Of a stretch of DNA of 64,000 nucleotides, positions 35,962 through 46,861 are shown piece after piece. Numbering within the stretch: position 1 is the first letter of the stretch; every line of letters begins with the position of its first letter. The stretch covers positions 397,904,049-397,968,048 of the forward strand of contig OX422211.1 of assembly GCA_949130495.1 (NCBI GenBank), given 5' to 3'. Source of the DNA: Sambucus nigra (taxonomy: Eukaryota; Streptophyta; Magnoliopsida; Dipsacales; Adoxaceae). The position numbers were made by a program, and so were the translations under genes. The notes under the pieces are model-generated. The model had not been told where the DNA came from and did no database searches. It saw nothing but the letters and a program-made list of their open reading frames with translations.

Positions 35962-36540
35962 TGTCGCAAGTCCTCCCCCTCAGGAATAACCTGTCTCCCA
36001 TTGAAGCGCAATCATCCACCCACACCAATAATGTAAGACTCGACCCCCAGTTCTAGATATTGTACTATCTGATACTGGAAGAATGAATCAGTTGCCTGAG
36101 CATGTACCCCCTTGTAATAATTTGAGGCGTAGCTGGCATAACAGACATAAATGATCGGGCCACGGCATCTTTGTGTTCCAACTCCTTCCATTTCTCTTTC
36201 CACACTTCGTCCACCTCATCTACTGGCCTACGGCTCAACGCGTTTGCTACCACATTAGACTTCCCCAGGTGGTATCAGATATTGAACATACAATCCTTCA
36301 TAAATTCAATCCACTTGCGCTGACGCATATTCAACTCTTTCTGGGTGAAGAGGTATTGTAGTGACTTGTGATCTATGAATAAGCAAAATTTGTCCCCCAA
36401 AAGATAATGTCTCCATATCCGAAGTGCAAACAAGACTGCTACTAACTCTAAGTCATGGGTGGGGTAATTCCTCTCATGAGGCTTAAGCTTTCGGTAAGTA
36501 TAAGCTATAGCATGATCCTCCTGCTGAAGCACACCCCCAA
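35962..36540 (-). pseudogene. Element D RNase H and linker to integrase
   Basis: Pieces 36275-36532 ([40 protein letters not shown]) and 36065-36253 (VANALSRRPVDEVDEVWKEK) in different frames, with degraded linker down to the junction with C at 35961. This corresponds to 14861-15703 of B. The catalytic region is recognisable but frameshifted. Confidence 0.82.
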
Positions 36541-36544
36541 GTCC

Positions 36545-36895
36545 TTATAAGGATGCATCACTGTAGACTAAATACTCCACTCCCATCCTGGGAAGTGCTA
36601 GGATGGGTGCCAAAGTCAACTTGTCCTTCAGCTCATCAAAGGCTAACTGACAGGCGTCATCCTGTATGAACGACACCCCTTTGCGAGTCAGGTGTGTTAA
36701 CGGACCCTTTATCCTCGAGAATCCCTGAATAAACCTCATATAGTATCTTACTATGACCAAGAAACTACGTATCTCTATCAATGTCATGGGTTGTCCCCAC
36801 TCCTTCACCACTAACACTTTCCCCGAATCCACAGATATCCCTCCGTTAGATACAATGTGCCCCAAAAATGGACCTCCTTTAGTCAAAACCCACAC
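36545..36895 (-). pseudogene. Element D reverse transcriptase thumb and start of RNase H
   Basis: 116 open codons: FLGHIVSNGGISVDSGKV, IEIRSFLVIVRYYMRF in place of the usual GLx[26 protein letters not shown] and the first RNase H Asp in VYSDAS. Stops and frame changes separate it from its neighbours on both sides. Confidence 0.82.
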
Positions 36896-36899
36896 TTCT

Positions 36900-37500
36900 C
36901 ATATTTGGCATACAACTCGTGCTGGCGTAGTGTCTGCAACACCTGTCAAAAATGTTTGGCATAATCCTCCTCAGTTTGATAATATATCAGAATGTCATCT
37001 ATGAAGACAATGACAAACTGATCAAGGAACTCTCTGAACACCCTATTCATCAAGTCCATAAATATGGCTGGTGCATTGGTTAGCCCAAATGGCATAACCC
37101 TGAACTCGTAGGATCCATATCCCGTCAAGAATGCAGTCTTAGACACATGCTTCTCCATGATACGTAACTGATGGTATCCTGATCTCAAATCTATCTCCGA
37201 GAAGAAGGCAGCTCCTCGCAGCAGATCGAATAAGTCATCGATTCGAGGCAACAGATACGTATTCTGTATCGTTACTTTATTCAGCTCTTGATAATCAACA
37301 CACAACCGTAAATATCCATCCTTTTTCTTCACAAACAGCACGGGAGAATCCCAAGGCGAGGTACTCCTCCAGATCAACCCCTGTCCCAACAGCTGCTCAA
37401 TCTTATCCTATAACTCCCTCATATCTGCCGGAGCCATACGGGAAGGCGCGCGGGTTATCGGCCGAGTGCCCGATGTCAAATCTATAACAAAGTTTATCTC
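36900..37500 (-). pseudogene. Element D reverse transcriptase (palm and fingers)
   Basis: The open piece 36946-37389 carries [63 protein letters not shown] and catalytic [10 protein letters not shown]. Upstream, up to about 37500, the frame is broken by a stop near 37390 but still reads like the PYRMAPAEMREL part of the family. Confidence 0.85.
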
Positions 37501-37527
37501 TCAACTAGGTGGCAATGCCGGTATATC

Positions 37528-38117
37528 CTAGAATACATCCATGAAATCCCGAACAAAAGGAATCAAATCAAGTGGAATTACCACCTCCTTAGAGGTCTCC
37601 TCCTCTATGTAATATAAGTGAGTGGACGATCCTCCCCGAGGATGAGGCATCGCCACCAGGAACATCTCCTGACCCGGTATAGAAAATATAATACTCCTAC
37701 TAAAGCAATCAATTATAGCCCGATACACAATGAGCCAATCCATATCGATAATCGCATCATACTCGATCATATCTAATACAACATGACTGATGGTAAAATA
37801 AATCTCCCAAGCTCTATACCTACCCTACGACATATAAAGAAAATCAGGACCGCATTCCCCAATGGCGAGTCAACACACATAACAGTACTCTCCGCTGTAT
37901 CTAATAACCTCACGGTGCATGGAAAACTAGTGGCAATAAATGAGTGTGAAGCCCCCGTGTCAAAAAAAATATACCCCAAAGTCCCCTGGATAGAAAACAT
38001 ACCGTCAATCATGGGTGGAGCCTGTGGGACTGCGGCGTGATGAACATTGTAAACACATCCATACTGTAACTGCCCCTGCTGAACTGGGACTGCTGGTATA
38101 GCTGGAAAAGTTAGCAC
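37528..38117 (-). pseudogene. Element D retropepsin-like protease
   Basis: Two pieces: 37773-38117 with the active site FFDTGASHSFIA, and 37528-37770 with MDWLIVYRAIIDCFSRSIIF. A frame change lies near 37771. The upper piece starts with a Gln-rich linker from gag. Confidence 0.85.
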
Positions 38118-38270
38118 CTGTGGTGGTGCTAGGAGGACGGCGGGAAAAAGTCTCCGAGGCTCCTATCGAGCACCCTTCTACTGTGACTGCGGGGCCCTTC
38201 CCTTCTCAGGACAATCATGACATTTGTGGCCAGTCTTTCCACATAAAACACTTTTCACCAAAGTTTCCCC
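38118..38270 (-). pseudogene. Element D gag, zinc-knuckle part
   Basis: Minus-strand reading at about 38190-38265 gives SVLCGKTGHKCHDCPEKGRA. The knuckle keeps Cys, His and Cys but its first Cys is Ser. Solo LTR G interrupts at 38270/38271; the N-terminal gag is at 57790-58788. Confidence 0.75.
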
Positions 38271-38627
38271 TATAATACCCCGTATTTCTGTGCATGTAAT
38301 ATTTAATTAATTCGGGAAATTTTAAATTACTTGTTTGTCGTAATTTTATTGAATTAATTATTGTAATATTTTATTTAAAATTAATCGGTGAGAAATGGTT
38401 AATATTTGGGGAAATTTAATTACTAAGTGAATAGTAATAATTTAATTACGTCATAATGTGTATTAGTGATGTGGCATTTATTTATCTCAGCCGGGAGTCA
38501 GTACAGACTAATTTGGGTGTGAGGTAAGGATTTTTATAAATTAATTTAGATGTCGATTCTGAGTGCACAATTGAGTCCGAATGGGTCGAGATAGTCGAAA
38601 AAGTGTACCCGAGAGTGGTAAATGGGC

Positions 38628-38689
38628 CACGGGGCATTTTTGGGCATGACCGCGCCCACACGGGGCATTTTTGGGCATGACCGCGCCCA
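38628..38689 (+). repeat. Exact 31-bp tandem duplication at the G/H junction
   Basis: Two identical copies of a 31-bp unit containing CACGGGGCATTTTTGGGCAT (38628-38658 and 38659-38689) run into the start of element H. Related LTRs seem to have this segment once. Confidence 0.85.
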
Positions 38690-40693
38690 AATAGCGTTGC
38701 CAAAGCCGTTTATTGAAAATAAACTATTTAAGAAACTCCGAAAGTTTGTTGAAGAAACTCTTTACTTAAATCAAACTGATTTTGATTACAAAATGTGTTA
38801 ACAAAAATTATGTACGAGATATGGACAAGATTTGATAACAAGTTTTAGTAAACAGTTTAAAATGTTTTAAACTCAGCACACATCAGACTGGGATGAGAAA
38901 ATGTAGAAATATTAATACTCAGGATTTTTAACGTGGTAAAACCTCAACCTTGTGGAAACATCCACGACTCCCTCTACGGAGTAAAACAAGAAAATATCAC
39001 TAAAACAAATATGTGAGTTACAATCTATTTAACTAACATGCACACAATAACAAGTCTATACAAGTTCAGGATTATACCCTCTGGCGTCCTTAAACTTTTC
39101 TGCAGATCTTGATTGTTGATGTAGTCTTCTCAGTTTGTCAACTCTTCCTTTGTTTCAGCAGTATACGTCGACTTATGTTCACCAAATCTTATAGCCAACA
39201 CTTTCAGTGTATGTAGTGTGAAAATGTTTGTGAAAAGTGTTCTATAACACATGCATGCACACACGCACTCTTATTAATTACAAACAATCCTAACAAATTA
39301 AATATAAAGTCTATATGCAGTGTGTTTGTTATTTTTCTTTCTTACAAAACCAAAAACCTTTTGACCTTTCAAAATAACCCAGATTCCACGGAGATCTTGC
39401 TTAAGAAATCGGTCAAGACCTTTTTCAATCTATTTTGAAAATATTTAGGAGATTGAAAACCCTCCAAGTGCGAATCCAACTAGGTCAGGTTAAGTTTTGT
39501 AAAAATAGAAACAGAAAAACATCTATTGTTGATTCTGTATGAAGAAAATGTTTTAACAGAAAAACAATCAACAACGAACTTCTCAAGATGAGAAATAAAA
39601 TGCAACTAAGTGTGTTGTGACATGAAAAACTTCAGATCTATGATTTCTATTGAAACAGAAACAAGATCTGAGTAAGTGTCTAAGTTGGAAATAAGATTTT
39701 ATGAACAAAAGGTTACAGCAACCCAAGAATCACTCAACTCGAACTCTCATAAACTCAAGAAACACTAAGGATGGTGTTTATTTGGTTATGGTGTTTTTGG
39801 AGAGGTAAGTGGTTTAGGTTGGAGAAGATTTGACGAAGTTAGGGTTTCTAACTTGGCTCTCTGGTTTCTCTCTCTCTCTTCTCTCTTCTCTCTTCTCTCT
39901 CTCTGTTCTCTCTTCTCTCTGAGAATTTTCAAAGTGGCAAAAGCTTTCGAAGGCTGAGATGAGAGGCCTTTAAATAGCAAGAGGAGAAGGTTCCAGACTA
40001 ACGTTCAAAAACAACGGCTGAGATTGAGTCAAGCTTCTTTGACTTCAATCAAAGGGCTCACAACAGGCGGTGGATTAAACAAGCTGTGATTGGCTTAGGG
40101 GATTACACGGGGATTCACTCAGGCGACATGCCGGCCATTGATAAAGGTTGATCCAAGGGCTGTAAACATGCGAAGTTTTGTCTCTGTAAAGAAACACAAC
40201 TCTGGCCAATCAGAGAGCAGCAAGTGTTGGCCATAGGACGAATGCAATCGCGCGTCCCAAACTAATTACAAAGCCAACCCTGGAGTCTCTGGCACTTTCG
40301 GTTTCTACCCAGAGTAACTTTAGGCCAAAAATCACAACAATACATATTTAGATATTAACCCCAAGACTTTTTAAATCAAGTTTTAATTTAATAAAACCTT
40401 AATTAACAGATGTTTAAAATTCCCAAAAAATTAATAAAAATCAAATTGAGGGATTAAAACACACTCACCACATTAATACACATAAAGGTGCAATATGATA
40501 TGCAAGAATTAAGTTCTAAGTGTGTGAGTGATGGCTATAGTCTCAGGATCATTACAAGATGAATAAGAGAAGAAGCAAACCAATCTCTGAGGCTCTTTGG
40601 TTTCTAGGATGGACACAATTTTGTCACTATTTCCAAACTAGATGAGCTCTTATACAGTCTAGACTCAAATGAGTCAAAAGTATAAGGGCTTCA
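38687..40693 (-). repeat. Element H 3' LTR
   Basis: Collinear with the 5' LTR over 2007 bp, but the first bases read CCAAATAGC rather than TGAAATAGC, so the terminal TG is lost. Minus-strand TATA-like box CTATTTAAAG at 39968-39977 and a GA-rich tract (CT on plus) at 39866-39920 just beyond it. The frame at 39786-39980 is an artefact of this tract. Confidence 0.9.
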
Positions 40694-41004
40694 ATCTCCC
40701 CCTTTGGAAATATGAGACAAAATCTCCTTTGAGTCATCTAGAACTCGTAGGGTGACAACAAATAAGAAAAACCTATTCCTATAAAAGTTCTATCTACCCA
40801 AATCCTAGAAAGCAAAAATTACATAACTCAACTATATACAGTTTAACATCCTATTATTACAATAGAGAATGACTGTACAAGAAGAATACCTGCAAAGAAT
40901 TACTAAGATCAAGCTGTTTAGTATATGCAGAAATAGACTCAAATTTCTCCCCCATTTTGTCTCAAATGGACAAAGGGAAGGAACTTGGAAAATATAACAG
41001 GTAT
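40694..41004 (-). other. Element H 3' untranslated segment with polypurine tract
   Basis: 311 bp between the pol stop and the LTR. The polypurine tract is at 40694-40706 (plus ATCTCCCCCTTTG). No ORF of note, so the third ORF known from some SIRE elements is absent. Confidence 0.75.
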
Positions 41005-43637
41005 TTACTCGACACAAACCATACCAATAGATTTACGTAAATAAATGAATCTATTATAATCAAGAGGTTTGGTAAATAAATCTGCAAGTTGTAGATCAGT
41101 AGGAAGATAATTGATTTCTAATTCCTTGGTTTCAACTAATTCACGAATAAAGTGATGCCTTATTTTAATGTGCTTAGTTCGCGAGTGTTGAACCGGGTTC
41201 TTAGAAATATTAATCGCGCTTTGATTATCACAATATAGATGAAGTGTGGGTTCTAGAATACCATAATCACTTAGCATTTGTTTAAGCCATAATAATTGGG
41301 CACAACAGCTACCAGCGGCTATGTATTCAGATTCAGCAGTCGAAAGAGATGTGCAGTTCTGTTTTTTACTACTCCATCCTACCAAGTTATTACCAATGTA
41401 ACAACATGCGCCTGAAGTGCTTTTACTATCATCAGTACAACCAGCCCAATCAGCATCTGTGTACCCAATAATAGTGCTCGGTGTGTCATTCGTGTACCAA
41501 ATTCCTAAATTTAGAGTGCCTTTAACATATTTAATTATCCGTTTAATAGAGTTTAAATGGCTCTCTTTGGGGTTGTTTTGATAGCGCGCACAAACACACA
41601 CAGCATACATGATATCAGGACGCGAGGCATTCAGATAGAGTAATGTGCCAATCATACTACGATATAAAGTAGGATCTACAGATTTGCCATTTTCATCTTT
41701 TGACAATTTTTCTATAGTACTCATAGGCGTTTTAGCACTTTTAGCACTCTCGAGGCCAAATTTCTTAACTATCTCTAATGCGTACTTAGTCTGCGAAAGA
41801 AACAATCCATCTGGTTGTTGTTTGACTTGGAGACCTAGGAAGAACTGTAACTCCCCCATAAGGGACATCTGAAATTCCTTACTCATAATTTCAGCAAAAG
41901 ATTTTACTTCTGAGGTAGAAGTAGATCCAAATATGATATCGTCTACATAGATTTGAGCGATAGTAATGTGTTTGCCAAAATGTTTGACAAATAAGGTTTG
42001 GTCATTTCCACCTCTTTTGAAACCTTTATCCAGTAGAAAACTAGACAGGCGCTCATACCAAGCTCTAGGAGCTTGCTTAAGACCATATAAAGCCTTTTTC
42101 AACCGAAATACATGATTAGGATAATTAGGGTCAATGAACCCTTTAGGTTGTTCTACATAGGTTTCCTCGGCAAGTATTCCATTAAGGAACGCAGATTTAA
42201 CATCCATTTGATATAACGTAAAATGCATGTGACAAGCTATAGCAAGAAGCAGACGAACTGATTCTAAACGAGTAACAGGAGCAAACGTCTCGTTAAAATC
42301 AATTCCTTCTATTTGGGAATAACCTTGAGCAACTAGTCTAGCTTTATTTCTAATTATCATCCCATTTTCATCAGTTTTATTTTTGAAAATCCAACGAGTA
42401 CCAATAACCTTTTTGTGATCAGGACGTGGAACTAGATACCATACATCATGAATGACAAATTGTAAAAGTTCATCCTGCATAGCAGAAATCCAGTGAGTGT
42501 CATTCAATGCCTCATTTACATTCTTTGGTTCCACAAGAGAAATAAAGCATGCATAAAGAGCATAATTTCGAAGTTGGGATCTTGTACGTACTGGCTCACT
42601 AGGGTTACCAACTATGTTGTTTATGGGATGATCTTTAGAAACCCAGTTAGGTACTTCAGGTGACTCAATAGGTAATGAATTATCTATTTCAGAAGAGTCA
42701 TTTTCTAAAATATTTGACGATTCTTCTTCTATAGTTAATTCACTAGTCTTGCTTTCTACAGTAGTGTCACTAACAATTACATTTATGGATTCCATTAAGG
42801 TTTTAGTGCGAAGATTATACACCCGATAAGCTCTACTGTTAGGTGAATATCCTAAGAATATGGCTTTATCTCCCCTACTCTCAAATTTAGATAAGTGTTC
42901 CCTATCTTTGCACACATAACAGGTACTACCAAAGGTTCTAAGGTACTTAAGATTAGGCTTTTTATTGTACCAAAGTTCATAAGGGGTTTGTTTGGAATTC
43001 TTTCTAAGATAGACCCTATTAATAAGATGGCAAGCTGTACGAATAGATTCTACCCAAAAATACTTAGGTAAGTTCTTGGCATGGAGCATGACACGTGTCA
43101 TCTCTTGAAGGGTTCGATTCTTTCTCTCAGCTATACCATTTTGTTGAGGGGTCTTAGGAGCACTGAACTCATGTTTGTAACCATTATAGTCACAGTATTC
43201 TATAATACCAGTATCTTTGAATTCACCACCTCTATCACTTCGGATTCTATTCACTTGAGTGTCTTTCTCATTCTCAATCCGTAAAAGAATCTTTAAAAAA
43301 GTTTGAAAAGTATCGGATTTCTGTTTTAAGAAAGCTACCCAAGTGAATCTGGTGAAGTCATCTACCATAACTAAGATATAACTGTGTCCACAGAGACTAA
43401 CAGTTTGAGAAGGACCCATTAGGTCCATATGGATGAGTTCTAAGGGATTAGAGGTAAGGATATCTTTAACCCTTTTATGAGGTGCTTTAACAATTTTTCC
43501 TTCTTGACAGGGACCACAGACAATGTTATGAATATGTTTAATTTTAGGTATTCCTCTAACTATTTGTTGAGAAGACAATTTACTCAAATTTCCGTAATTA
43601 ATGTGACCCATTCTGTTATGCCATATCTCATTGTCAT
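41005..43637 (-). CDS. Element H pol: integrase, reverse transcriptase, RNase H (interrupted 5' by element I)
   Basis: About 877 uninterrupted codons. Integrase zinc site HNRMGHINYGN and CGPCQEGK; core D in IHMDLMGPS, D in RSDRGGEF, E in QQNGIAERKNR. Reverse transcriptase starts at about WIFKNKTDENG and has KARLVAQGYSQ, QMDVKSAFLNG and catalytic YVDDIIFGS. RNase H has TDADWAGC, SLSTAESEYIA and CDNQSAI, ending in KHIKIRHHF and ADLFTKPL. Every hallmark is present. The apparent N-terminus, a Met at 43755, comes from the LTR of element I and is not real; the true frame continues at 51455 after removing I and one copy of GTCAT. Expected role: cDNA synthesis and integration of H. Confidence 0.9.
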
Positions 43638-45006
43638 TGACGCGACTTAATATTTGTCTCAAAAGTGCGTACAATCTAGGCTCAAGTGCAAGCCTGTCGC
43701 TCAAGTAATAAACCCGGTAAGTAGGGATCGTATCCACAGGGATCGAGATTGCCAAATAGTAATAAGAAAAATTATTAAATCTTGAAATGATTTGTAAAAG
43801 AAACGAAAAGATGATTAAAAATTAGGAAAATTTCTATTAAAAAATTACTTAAGAAAAACAAACTGAAAAGTGCAAAAGAAATTAGATCTGACAAATGGGA
43901 GAAAATAGGGTAGGGTACAATCCCTCAATCCTTAACAAATTACCGTATAGAATACTAGAATTGCAAATTAAAATTATTGAGTAGATCCGGTCTTTATACA
44001 TTCTAAGCATTACATATATGAGGGATCTAGCCCGCATCATATGAAATCAAAGATAGATATAAAGCGGTGAATGAATCCAGTCTTTATATATTCTAAGCAT
44101 TACGTATATGAGGTTCAAGCCCGCACCATACGAAATCAAAGATAAATATAAAGCGGTGCTTTCACGATTCAATCAATATTTTAATTTAACCTCTATTTTC
44201 TACATAAATAATTTGCCTTGGATTGAGTTCATGTACCCCAACCCTTGGGATTTAGCTACTCATGATTTGGTTCAAGAATAAATTCACACACAAAATTATG
44301 GATCTACAAGACATGGGAAATAATTTGCAAATAATAAAAATAGAGAATGAAAAGATATTACTTGAATTCAGCAATAGGGAAAAGAGATGAACTTGAATCA
44401 AGAAAAATTCTTCTTCTTCAAACTTACAAAAAGACTCTCTACAATCTAATTCTCTCTAAAATTCTATTCTACTCTCTAGAATTTTACTCCCTTTGAAAAT
44501 GAGGTAGAGCTTGGTCTTTTATAGCACCAAGTTGCATGAATTTGGCATCAAATTTCGCTTGTGGCACAAGTTTTCCAAGAGTTGCACTGCATTAAATGCA
44601 TAATTAATTACAGAAATCCGCACATCCAAACTCTTCATTATCACGCAACTTCAAAATATCGTAACTTCCTCACCGTAGCTCGGATTGAGGTGCCGTTTTT
44701 TCCAGTATTCTTGTAATTTAGAGATCTTCAACTTTCTAGTTGGCCCCACCTCCGGACTAAGGCTGAAAAATTACGAAAATGCCCTTCAACTCTCCATTTC
44801 TTTGTTTCTTTCACTGTTTTGAGTTCTCCTTTGCACTAACTTGCATGAAATACCTGTAAAATACATGAGAAATACACAAAACAAGAAATACTTGCCAAAA
44901 AAGGTTAGTAGCATAAATAAGAGACAAATCCAAGCTAAATACACTGCACGGGATCATAAAAATACCGAAATTAAGGGGATAAATGTGAAGAATATGTGCC
45001 TAATCA
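43638..45006 (-). repeat. Element I 3' LTR
   Basis: Contains the TATA box CTATAAAAG on the minus strand at 44516-44526. Followed by the polypurine tract at 45007. Partner of 50082-51454. A duplicated segment (AGCATTAC, ATATGAGG, AAAGCGGTG) occurs twice at about 44006-44160. Confidence 0.92.
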
Positions 45007-46861
45007 CACCCCCTAACTTAGAACTTTGCGCGTCCCGAGCAATGTAACTGAAATTAGCCAAAATTCTACTCTTGAAAATTCTTTTATTGGGATAGAATAC
45101 CTTTTTCGCGGGCAAGCGATTGCATTTAGCGTATGCAACAAGCCTTTAAACCCCTAGGTTACCCTAGTAGGACGAGTTTTGTCTCGTGAGGGTTTGCAGT
45201 GAATACACCCACAAAATTCTTTATTGACTCAAATAAAGATCAAAATACTTAAAAATTGTACAATTTAAACTTTTTGAAAAATAATCACCATCAACTCATA
45301 TTCAACTGTCTCAAACCATAGTGTGTGTGTGCGAAGCCAAAAATTAAACCTCAAATTTCCACCGATTGAGCATTACGTTACTTTCCGAAAATTCATTTTG
45401 ATTCAAATTCTTACGGATGCACTCACGAACGAATCACTCGGATTGTGGTTATTTTCTCTCAGTATGCATGATATAAAGAGTAAATATAATGGATACAAAT
45501 TCATGCATACAAAATTGAAAAGAAGGAAATATATGGTGAAAAATCTCATCATCAGAGTACAGTTATTAGGAAATGGGAAACATCATCTCTAGTTCACACC
45601 CTTTTAATCTCTTTTATTATCTTTTCATGTCTTAGCTCTCCATGCAGTAATTAATTTCGCCATTCCGGCTCAGTTAGAACTTTTTGGGTTAAAAGGTGTA
45701 AAGGATAAAAATGGGAATGGATGGAATGTTCGGAATTGGAAAATGTCCTTATGACGTCCATTAGTGCTTTTTCGGGCATTTGCTCATTTTTCACTTTCTC
45801 TTTTTTTTTTCTTTTTTTCTTTTCTTGCTTTTTTTTTCTTGAGCATTGTTTTTTTCTATTTTTCTCTTTCCCTTTTTATTGCACAATTTGGACTTTATTT
45901 GATGAATTTTCTGAATTTTCACAATTCCGGGCTATTTGGGTTTTTCGGGTTATCAAACGAAAGGAAAATATTTTATTAGGCTCAACTTGGGTTGCAAAGG
46001 GATAATTTTATTTTTCACAACTTTTTATGGCTAATATTTTTGGGTAACAAACGAGGGCCTACTTCATTGTCCAAATTGCTAATCACGTTACCATATGCAT
46101 CTCGAGATTAATTAAGTTTAGAGATATATTTAGCACGAATTTCGAGACAACATTTCACACATTTCCCATAACCGATCAAAATAAAGGATTGAGATCATCA
46201 ACGACTTATTAAAACGCTGAAAAGAACTTTGAGTTAATCATAAACTCGGATTTATTTAAAAACTCATAAAAAATTGAAAGGCTAGAAATCTCACCGGGTT
46301 TGATCAATCTCCACACTTATTCGTAAAGTCGTCAATTTTCTTTCAATTTCCATCTTCGGTCAATTTTGGCTTAGTGCAATTGAGATTTAACAATTTGAGA
46401 CATTAAATAGAATAAAGGTGACATTTTTGATAAATTTAAATTCCAATTTTTATTTATTTTGAACAAAAATATTTTTGGCTTTTTTCAAAATTTTTCAATT
46501 TTTTTTTTCAAAACACACTTGGAAAGAACATGTGATCGAATCAATGAATCTAAACAATAAATGGGAAGAATATCCCACACCCCCTAACTTAAATGTTGCA
46601 TTGTCCTCAATGCAAATCAAGAACACAACATAAAGAGAGGAAAAGAAAGATATTACCCAAATGTAGTGATCCTCGATGAGTATGAGTTCATTGAATCTAC
46701 AAAACATGTTAGAACCAAGCATACAAAAAAAATAACAATACTTGAACTAATTACTCTAAATGCAACAAGATACTATATAACACTTATACATGACTCAAAA
46801 ATACAACAAAAATCACCCATACGCGTCGGGGGTGCGACGACCTCTTATCTCTCTCCACAAA
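45007..46861 (-). other. Element I 3' non-coding region with two polypurine tracts
   Basis: 1.85 kb with no recognisable coding sequence where reverse transcriptase and integrase would be. The polypurine tract at 45007-45024 (plus CACCCCCTAACTTAGAAC) has a near copy at 46578-46592 (CACACCCCCTAACTT). Next to the latter is a hairpin: TTGCATTG and CAATGCAA around four bases (46596-46615). A T-rich tract is at 45788-45870. The frames at 45721-46005 and 45764-45979 are low-complexity and rejected. Confidence 0.75.

Noticed and set aside
39786..39980. Arg/Glu-rich ORF in the H LTR
   Set aside because: Encoded by the GA/CT microsatellite; it lies at the predicted transcript leader.
40694..41004. 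Envelope-like third ORF expected in some SIRE elements
   Set aside because: Only 311 bp lie between pol and LTR; no such ORF is present.
43638..43755. Met at 43755 as start of a 916-codon pol
   Set aside because: These codons lie in the LTR of element I, downstream of its insertion in H; the same peptide appears at 50082-50199.
44841..45047. Lys-rich ORF near the end of the I LTR (also 51289-51492)
   Set aside because: It runs across the LTR edge and is duplicated only because the LTR is.
45721..46005. Hydrophobic Phe-rich ORFs, resembling a membrane protein
   Set aside because: Produced by a T-rich tract in the non-coding part of element I.
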